64,000 nucleotides of DNA from Echeneis naucrates (taxonomy: Eukaryota; Chordata; Actinopteri; Carangiformes; Echeneidae): positions 72,001 to 136,000 of the forward strand of contig NC_042511.1 in the NCBI RefSeq assembly GCF_900963305.1, given 5' to 3'. The notes beneath the pieces are model-generated. The model searched no databases and had not been told where the DNA came from. It worked only from the letters and a program-made list of their open reading frames with translations. The position numbers and the translations under genes are program-made. Positions 57,420 through 64,000 of this stretch are shown here, in pieces. The first letter of the stretch is position 1. Each line of letters begins with the position of its first letter.

Positions 57420-57968
57420 TCAGTCCCGATTCTGGTTCTCTCGTCCCTCCATCGGGCCCAGCAGAACGGCCTGGGCCTCCAACAGAGTGGTGTCGGTTTT
57501 GGCCCCCAGGAACCGGGCGGTGAGCTCCAGGTCCTGCAGCCGCAGACGGACTCTGCTTCCCCGCTGGAGCCGCTCTCCTCCGGCCTCCGGCCGCCGGCAC
57601 ACGCAGTGGAACTTCCCCCCAAAGTCTATGTACAGATCGTCCTGGACCACGTGGAAGATCCTCCCGACCACCACTCTGTCCTTAGCCGGTCCCATCTGGA
57701 CCAGCGGGGACCGGCGGAGCAGCGAGGCGAAGCTCTCGTCCCGGGGAGCGGAGCCCCTGGAGCCGGACACGGAGCTCGCTACCTCCCGTCGGACCTCCGA
57801 CTGCATGTCGAAGGCGACAGCGAATCCGGATTTGGGTCTGTCTGCGGGCGTCCGGCCGCCTTCCGAAGCCCCACTGGAGTCCGAGCTGAAGGAGTTTCTG
57901 CTGAACCGGCAGGACCAGACCCGGACCCCGGACCCAGACCGGGATAGAGCAGCGTACGCGGCGGCCAT
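57420..57968 (-). CDS. mrps28: Mitochondrial small ribosomal subunit protein MRPS28 (bS1m)
   Basis: Component of the mitochondrial 28S subunit with an S1-like fold. The whole 182-residue protein is one uninterrupted frame, and length fits the family (human 187). A variable, serine-rich leader with arginines (about residues 1-60) should be the import sequence. The conserved core follows: [20 protein letters not shown] near 80-100, [20 protein letters not shown] and FHCVCRRPE near 102-128, then [18 protein letters not shown]. The start codon is the first in frame and faces sde2, 122 bp away. The human gene is split by introns, so the single exon here is notable. A conserved start, GC-rich promoter and intact frame argue for a working gene rather than a dead retrocopy. 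Confidence 0.93.
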   Translation of the reverse strand: MAAAYAALSRSGSGVRVWSCRFSRNSFSSDSSGASEGGRTPADRPKSGFAVAFDMQSEVRREVASSVSGSRGSAPRDESFASLLRRSPLVQMGPAKDRVVVGRIFHVVQDDLYIDFGGKFHCVCRRPEAGGERLQRGSRVRLRLQDLELTARFLGAKTDTTLLEAQAVLLGPMEGRENQNRD

Positions 57969-58090
57969 CTTCTCTCTGAGGACGCTTTCCGTAACAGTCA
58001 GAGAGCCGCGTGGCGGCGACGTAATAGTGACGTGGTGACGTAACTTCCCTCCGGAACGTGAAGAGCCGCGCCTGCGCGCTGCAACCTGAT
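57969..58090. promoter_or_regulatory. Bidirectional mrps28/sde2 promoter
   Basis: Only 122 bp separate the two divergent start codons. The sequence is CpG-rich with GGCGGCGACGTAATAGTGACGT-like words and CGTGACGTAAC-type half CREs (GTGACGTAA near 58036), typical of paired housekeeping promoters. No TATA box is seen. Confidence 0.65.
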
Positions 58091-60397
58091 ATGTCGGAGT
58101 CCAACATGGAGGTGACGGTCTGTGCTCCTCGGCCCTGGACCAGCAGGACCTGGGTGTTCCCAGCCGGTTCTGTGGTGGAAGATGTTCGGACCTGGTTCAA
58201 CAAAAACAAGGTGAGACACACCGAGGCGGCAAACTACAACCATCCGCGAGAAAAAGTCTGAATGCGGAGAGTTTGTTTCTGTTAGCTGACATGCTAACGT
58301 TAGCTAACAAACAGACTGAACGGGAATCTGATCCGACCCGGTTTGACAGCGAACCACTTAAGACTCGTCCCAAAAAACTTCCAGTTTAATCTGAACTTTA
58401 ATCCTTTTAGTCCTTGAATTTGATTTAGTAGACTGAAGATTCAGCATCAGACTGTACTCCAAACCAGTTCAGTCCACATCAAATCAGCTCTCCAGCCTCA
58501 TGACGTCATTAAAGGGGTGTGACTCTAGGCTACTGAACCTCCGAACAGCTGTAGGTTTGATTGTTGGACCTTGACCTCTGACTTCAGTGTTTCTGAACAG
58601 GACGTTTCCTCAGAGGACTTCTACGTGGTCAGAAATGGTAGACTATCAGACCTGCAGGATCTTCTGGAGCACGGAGCTGTCTATCACCTGGAGCCCCGCC
58701 TCTGTGGAGGGAAAGGAGGTCTGTCCAGGATAAATATTGATCCAGCTCCTGTCACAATCTGGACAGTGAAACTACTGGAGTACTGAAATACTGTATGTGT
58801 TCAGGGTTCGGCTCCATGCTGCGAGCTCTTGGCGCACAGATCGAGAAGACGACCAACCGCGAAGCCTGCAGAGATCTTAGTGGACGCCGCCTCCGAGACG
58901 TGAACCATGAGAAAGAGTGAGTCAAAGACCAGATCTGAGAAAGACCCGAGTCCAAGTGGAAACTCTATCTCACAAAATAAGGGGCGATCATCAGTTGGTT
59001 ATCTTACTGTTATTAGATTTACTTGGACAGGAAGTTACCATGTTAGTAATTTCCTATCATGATCCTGGTTTTATTCAGTCTGGTTGTTTACTAAACCAGG
59101 TGTGAGGACCCAGGTGACTCTGACTCTTCTTCTGTGGTGGCTGCAGGATGGCAGAGTGGCTGAAGAAGCAGTCAGACCGGGAGGCAGAGAAGGAGCAGCG
59201 GCGACTGGAGCGTCTGCAGCGTAAACTGGCTGAACCCAAACATCAGTTCACGGATCCAGAATATCAGCAGCAGTGCCACGACCTGTCAGAGCGGCTTGAG
59301 GACTCAGTGCTCAAAGGTCAGACAGACCACACTGGTCACCCTTCAGCTTGGGCCCAGGACTGATGAACCTGAACCAGTCCAGGTCACTAAAGGGTTTCAG
59401 GATCTAGATCTGTGGTGATGCTCAGACTGTTGTGGTGTGTTCAGGTCTCCAGGCGTCCTCCAGCGCTCAGGTGTATGTGGACGATGTCTCTGCAGCAAAG
59501 AGATCAAACCCAGATCAGAGTGAGCAGCCAGACAAGAAGAAGAAGAAGACTTCCAGTTTCTGGTGAGTTGTTCAGAGAGTATCATTCATAATTCAAATGG
59601 AATTCAAAATGAACCCAGGACCTGGACTCTTGAAGTCCAGGGACAAGAGCAAATGTCAAGATTGAAGGGCCGATGTTGTCATGGTTACAGGACCGGGATA
59701 GGTGAACTGGATGGACTGCTGACTGATGATGATGATGATGATGATGATGATGAGTCTCCATCCACCTCGTCTTCAACCGGTAGAGCTGTTGCCATGACAA
59801 CAGTGAGAGAAGCAACAGGGTGCCTGCACACCAGCAGGTGGGGATCAGTGACACCTCAAGCCAGATCTGAGTTCTGAATTTGCTTTATTTAAAAAATTTG
59901 TATTTTCTAGCTCATCTCTGGCCTCAGACCACAGCGTGTCTTCAGAGGAGCAGAGACCTCCAGAGACCGGACCCTCAGAGGAGCAGAGGCCTCCAGAGAC
60001 CAGATCAGAAGAAGCAAAAGAATCGTCAAACACATTAGAGTACAGCTGCCGGTCTGAGCAGCAGGTCAGTAGTTTGTCCGATCTCTGCTGCCCTAGTTTG
60101 AGTTTCCTTTGTTGAGCCCTCCTGGTCTTAGGACTGTAAATACTGCAATAATGTTAAATCATTTGGTGTTGCCTGCAGGAGTCCTCAGTGGACTTGTCTC
60201 TGGTCGACCTGACATCAGTCCACCAGCTGGAGTCTCTTGGTCTCGACGTCCTCAAGAGGGAACTGATGTCTCGTGGGTTAAAGTGCGGGGGGACTCTGTC
60301 AGAGCGTGCCACCAGACTCCTCTCCATCAGAGGACTGACCCCAGACCAAATCCCCTCAGACCTGCTTGCTAAACCGGGCAAGACCAGGAGGAAGTAA
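58091..60397 (+). CDS. sde2: SDE2, ubiquitin-like and SAP domain genome maintenance / splicing protein
   Basis: Nuclear protein linked to replication fork protection and to splicing. Exons 58091-58210, 58601-58718, 58805-58916, 59147-59316, 59445-59562, 59691-59837, 59911-60064, 60179-60397; about 385 residues. An N-terminal ubiquitin-like fold (about 1-77) ends in the processing motif CGGKGG, followed by the highly conserved [20 protein letters not shown]. In yeast and human relatives the UBL is cut at GG|KGG to release the active C-terminal part. A charged helix follows ([20 protein letters not shown]), then a nine-Asp run and acidic linker, and a C-terminal SAP domain ([27 protein letters not shown]). 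The donor at 59838 was chosen because it alone gives the right phase with a good AG|GTGGGG site; that join is the least certain. Confidence 0.92.
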
Positions 60398-60658
60398 AGA
60401 GTCTGGATGCTGAACTCAAAGGATCAGACCAAGAACCAATACTGGTCATACAGGCAGAAAAACAAGATTTGAGATTTTAATAACCAATTAGGTCTTGTTT
60501 GTTGATCTGTCCAATCAGAGACCAGAATTCATTCTGTTATTTTCTTTATTTGTTTTTAAAGCAGAAGTTTTTTTTCTTATTAAAGTGTTGCAGAATTAAA
60601 CTGACTCATTCCTGTTTGTTCATGGAAACTAGCAGCAGGGGATGATGGAAAGGTGTCT
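60398..60658. other. Convergent 3' ends of sde2 and mtif2
   Basis: Only 261 bp separate the two stop codons. A plus-strand ATTAAA signal near 60580 and minus-strand AATAAG/TTTAAT words in the same stretch suggest that the two 3' UTRs overlap. Confidence 0.5.
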
Positions 60659-63600
60659 TTAGAAGCCAGGGTTCCAGGAAGTGACCTGTGGAGAGTCCAG
60701 ATTCTCAAAACAGACGATGACATCACCGGGCCTGAAGTCCACGTCCCCGTCAACTGAAAGGCCGCAGTCCATCCCATTCTTCACTGTCTGAACGTCATCC
60801 TTGTGGTGCTTCAGTGCCAAAAGGGAACCTGTGGGGAACGTCAGAGAACGTGAGAAGAACATAGGCCTGGATCAGGTGTCAGTCTGGACCAGGTCTCACT
60901 CACCCTCCCAGATGGTGTCCTGTCCTCGAATCAGTCTGAACTGGTGTCGCCGGTCCAGCTGACCTTTCTGAACCCGACATCCCGCCACAGGAACCTTTTT
61001 CTTCCCCACAGAGACATCAAACATAGCGAGGACTGCAGCCTCACCTGTAATTAGGGGGTGGGGGATTAACAGGTGAGACAGACCACTTCCTGTCATGTGG
61101 GGAGGTTTTTCCTTTTTGTACTCACCAATCACGTTCTCTATGACGAGCGGTGGCAGTTTGCTGCTCAGCTCATCCTTCAACTGGTCGATCAGTTTGTAGA
61201 TGATGGAGTGGAGGTTGAGTGGGACCCCTCTCTTTGCCGCCATCAGCTGCACGGGCCTGCTGGCGGTGACGTTGAAGCCATAGATGGAACCTGAGTAGAG
61301 TGAGGAGCTCAGTTCAGTTAACGCCTCAATGTTTGTCGACCATTCCTGCTTTCTTGAGGCTCAACATTAGTCCTGGAAAGTTCTTTTTCTAACAGAATTC
61401 AAAAGGTAAAACTTTGAGAGACCTGACTTATACTGAATGAACAGATGTTGAATTAAAATCCATGTGAAATATGAGCAACTGGACATGAATTCTTTGGTTT
61501 AATTAATAAAAATAAACATCAAGCTTAAATATTTCATTCTACCTGGAATTAGTTTCTAGACTGAATCCAGGTAGAGTGAATGCAATTATTTAGTGTTTCC
61601 ATCATATTCTAACTTTTTATCTGCACCTTTCTAAACTGGATCAGGTTTCAGGGTCGTTGACCCTCTGACCTGGGTCTACCTGCGAAGGTTTCGGCCATGT
61701 TGACGTCGTTCTCTGAGATGTCTCCGATTCCAAAGTGAACGACCTCCAGCTCACACTGGTGTTGAGCATCATAACTGTCTACCACTTTCAAGAGGGCCTC
61801 CAGGGACCCATCCACATCACCTGGGGTTCAAAGGTTGTGGGTCAGTTAGCAAGAAACAGTCATGTCATGGTGAGGCGGACCGATATGAGCATACTTTTGA
61901 TGATGAGAGGCAGCGTCAGCTGCTCGTCCTGCACCCTCTCGCTTGACCTCTTGGACACCTTCGTCTTGTAGGCTTGGTACAGCGCCACCTTCCTCTGCCG
62001 CCAGCTCAGGTGAGACAGCTCCGCCCTCTCCCTGTGGTATTCTTGCAGGTGTGTCCTTTTTTTGAGCTCAATGGCGTTCTGCTCTTCCTGCAGCTTTTGC
62101 TGCTCCTCCTCAGAACTCCTCCACTCCACCACCTCCCTCGCTCGCTGCTGCAGGAGGAGAGACAGCAGAAGAGGTCACACAGGTAGTGACCACAGAGGGG
62201 TGGAGCCTCCTCAGGAGTCACTGTCTTTACATCATCACTCAAATAAACTAGATTTAGCAAACAAACTGTGAAATCATAATAACAGTGTTTCCTGTCACCT
62301 GACCCCTGGGGGTGGGGGCAGAGGTCAAAGGTCCCTGGGGTTGGTTCTCACCTCCGACTCGACCTCCAGGATGACTTCACCAGCGGACGGCAACTCCTTC
62401 CAGCCAACCACTTCCACTGCAACACCAGGCCCCGCCCCCGTCACTGTCTGCCCGTTCTCATCAAACAGGAGGCGGACCTTAGCCCAACTCTTGCCCGCCA
62501 CCAGGACACAGCCCTTTTTCAGTGTCCCCCTCTGGACAATGGCTGTGGTCACGGGACTGAGGGGTCACAGGGACAGGTCATTTGTTTCTCAGGGTTATTA
62601 TTGTCCTGATGACCTCACAGATTTCTCAAATGTGGTCTGATGCAGTCTTTGGTCTCACCCCTTGCCTTTATCGGTCCGGCTTTCAATGATCACTCCCTCC
62701 ATGGGGCCGCTTGGCTCTGCCTTCAGCTCCAGAACCTCAGCCAACGCCACCGTGGCCTCAGCCAGAGCCAGCAGGTTGTCGCCCTGACAACAACATGACA
62801 TCATGACTTTAGCTGCAGTGCTGGCAGCCAGAAGGTAACTGGCGATGTCTGTGTCATCAGTCACGTGACCTTCAGAGCAGAGACATGGATGGACTGGACG
62901 TCTCCTCCAAAGTCCTCACACACGACATCATGAGCCAACAGTTCCTGTTTGACCCTGTGAGGGTCGGCCTGCGGGCGGTCGCACTTATTGACCGCCACGA
63001 TAATCGGCACTGCAACACACAAATACACACAACTGAGACACAACCAAGACGCTCCACAGTCTCCTGCTCTGAGCTTTGACTGACAGGCAGCTCTTACCTT
63101 TCGCTCTCTTGGCATGCTGAATGGACTCAACCGTTTGGTTCATGACGCCGTCGTCTGCCGCCACCACCAGGATGATAATGTCAGTGCCGTCAGCTCCACG
63201 GGCTCTCATGGAAGAGAAGGCGGCGTGACCCGGCGTGTCCAAGAAGGTGATCTTCTCCCCTGTAGGCAACTGGACTGAATAAAGAAAAAAAGCACGTCAG
63301 AGCGGGTTGTCTCCTGGAGAGTCTCTATGGTAATGCTGCTCTGGCTCCTCCTCGCAATGTGTCAGCACTTTGTCAAAAAAGTTCGTTCAAACAGAGGTGA
63401 GATCAGGTGAGTTTACCCAGGAAGGCCCCGATGTGCTGAGTAATCCCTCCAGCTTCCGAAGACGCGATCTGGCTCTTCCTCAGACTGTCCAGGAGGGTGG
63501 TCTTCCCATGATCCACATGACCCATGATGGTGACCACCGGGGGGCGGGGCACCAGGTTGGATGGGTCTGCTGGAGGCCTGACAGGGTCAGAGGTCACAGT

Positions 63601-64000
63601 AAGATGATCTGATTGCACCAGTGAGCACCAGGTGAGGTCACTTCCTGTCCCCATTACCTCCGGTGGGCGTCCCTGTTAGGTTTCTGTCTGCTCACGCTCA
63701 GTTTGGCCCATTTGAACTTCATCCCAGATCGAGTCACCACCTCCTTAATCCACTTCTCCTCCAGAACAGAATCCGGTTCCAGAGAGTCCACATCCACCGA
63801 GGTGTTCAGCAGAGCCTCCAACACGTGATCTGGAATACAGAACAACTTTATTGTTGAGGTTCACGCAGACGGCCTGTCTCAGGGGGATTTGGTTCTGACC
63901 ATAGTCCTTCTTCATGGCCTCAGCGAGTGCAGCCACTGTCATCCTCTGTGTGATCTCCACTTCCTGTTTGTCAACTTTGGGCTTGACCTTCTGGGTCTTC
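60659..64000 (-). CDS. mtif2: Mitochondrial translation initiation factor 2, 5' end outside the window
   Basis: GTPase that places formyl-Met-tRNA on the mitochondrial small subunit. Visible exons from the right edge: 63900-64000 (partial), 63658-63829, 63417-63577, 63098-63274, 62870-63009, 62659-62783, 62352-62556, 61895-62145, 61680-61820, 61126-61290, 60904-61044, 60659-60828. The G domain has G1 [16 protein letters not shown]3 [20 protein letters not shown] and G4 NKCD, with VVAADDGVM between. Domain II follows ([19 protein letters not shown]), then a long charged insert ([19 protein letters not shown]), GDVDGS-type domain III and the C-terminal IF2 domain ending [14 protein letters not shown]. 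The N-terminal part with [12 protein letters not shown] is at the edge. The transit peptide and first exons are missing from the window. No stop interrupts the frame. Confidence 0.95.

Noticed and set aside
57487-58038. 183-residue plus-strand frame over mrps28
   Set aside because: Antisense shadow of a GC-rich exon; only the minus strand matches a known protein.

Overview
The window comes from a vertebrate nuclear genome, almost certainly a ray-finned (teleost) fish. Genes are split into many short exons separated by compact introns (often 75-400 bp). There is a fish-type NLR gene with a FISNA-NACHT core, a tRNA-derived SINE, Tx1- and L2-type LINE remnants, and many (CA)n runs. No bacterial or viral gene is present. 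I placed exon borders by reading frame, GT-AG signals and protein family knowledge; nothing was aligned by computer.

Layout. (1) 0-4.7 kb, minus: an inflammasome-type NLR (pyrin, FISNA, NACHT, LRR exons), cut by the left edge before its expected B30.2 exon. (2) 5.4-9.3 kb, plus: wasf3, a WAVE actin regulator, behind a promoter with three perfect CRE sites. (3) 10.5-11.1 kb, plus: a small ASCH-domain gene (EOLA1 family). (4) 12.7-18.9 kb, minus: an ALG13-type OTU-Tudor protein that has no glycosyltransferase domain and has serine at the OTU nucleophile position. (5) 19.6-25.2 kb, plus: aars2, mitochondrial alanyl-tRNA synthetase. (6) 25.6-56.7 kb: four complete classical calpain genes, two on minus (capn2-like, capn8-like) and two on plus (capn2-like, capn1-like). 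The two pairs are head to head around a 3.7 kb spacer holding LINE remnants, a 38-bp minisatellite and a perfect GC hairpin. (7) 57.4-58.0 kb, minus: an intronless mrps28 sharing a 122-bp bidirectional promoter with sde2 (58.1-60.4 kb, plus). (8) 60.7 kb to the right edge, minus: mtif2, mitochondrial translation initiation factor 2, tail to tail with sde2.

Function. Three genes (aars2, mrps28, mtif2) serve mitochondrial translation, though they are not one cluster. The four calpains are the largest block. Each reads through 21 coding exons to 697-701 residues with Cys, His and Asn of the protease triad, so all four look functional. Each also has the same 12-bp microexon and the same U12-type (minor spliceosome) intron in the penta-EF-hand region; in the capn8-like gene that intron begins with AT instead of GT. 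I found no wholly new system. The strongest leads are the U12 intron switch, the altered OTU domain, the splice sites built on TG/CA repeats, and the calpain cluster.
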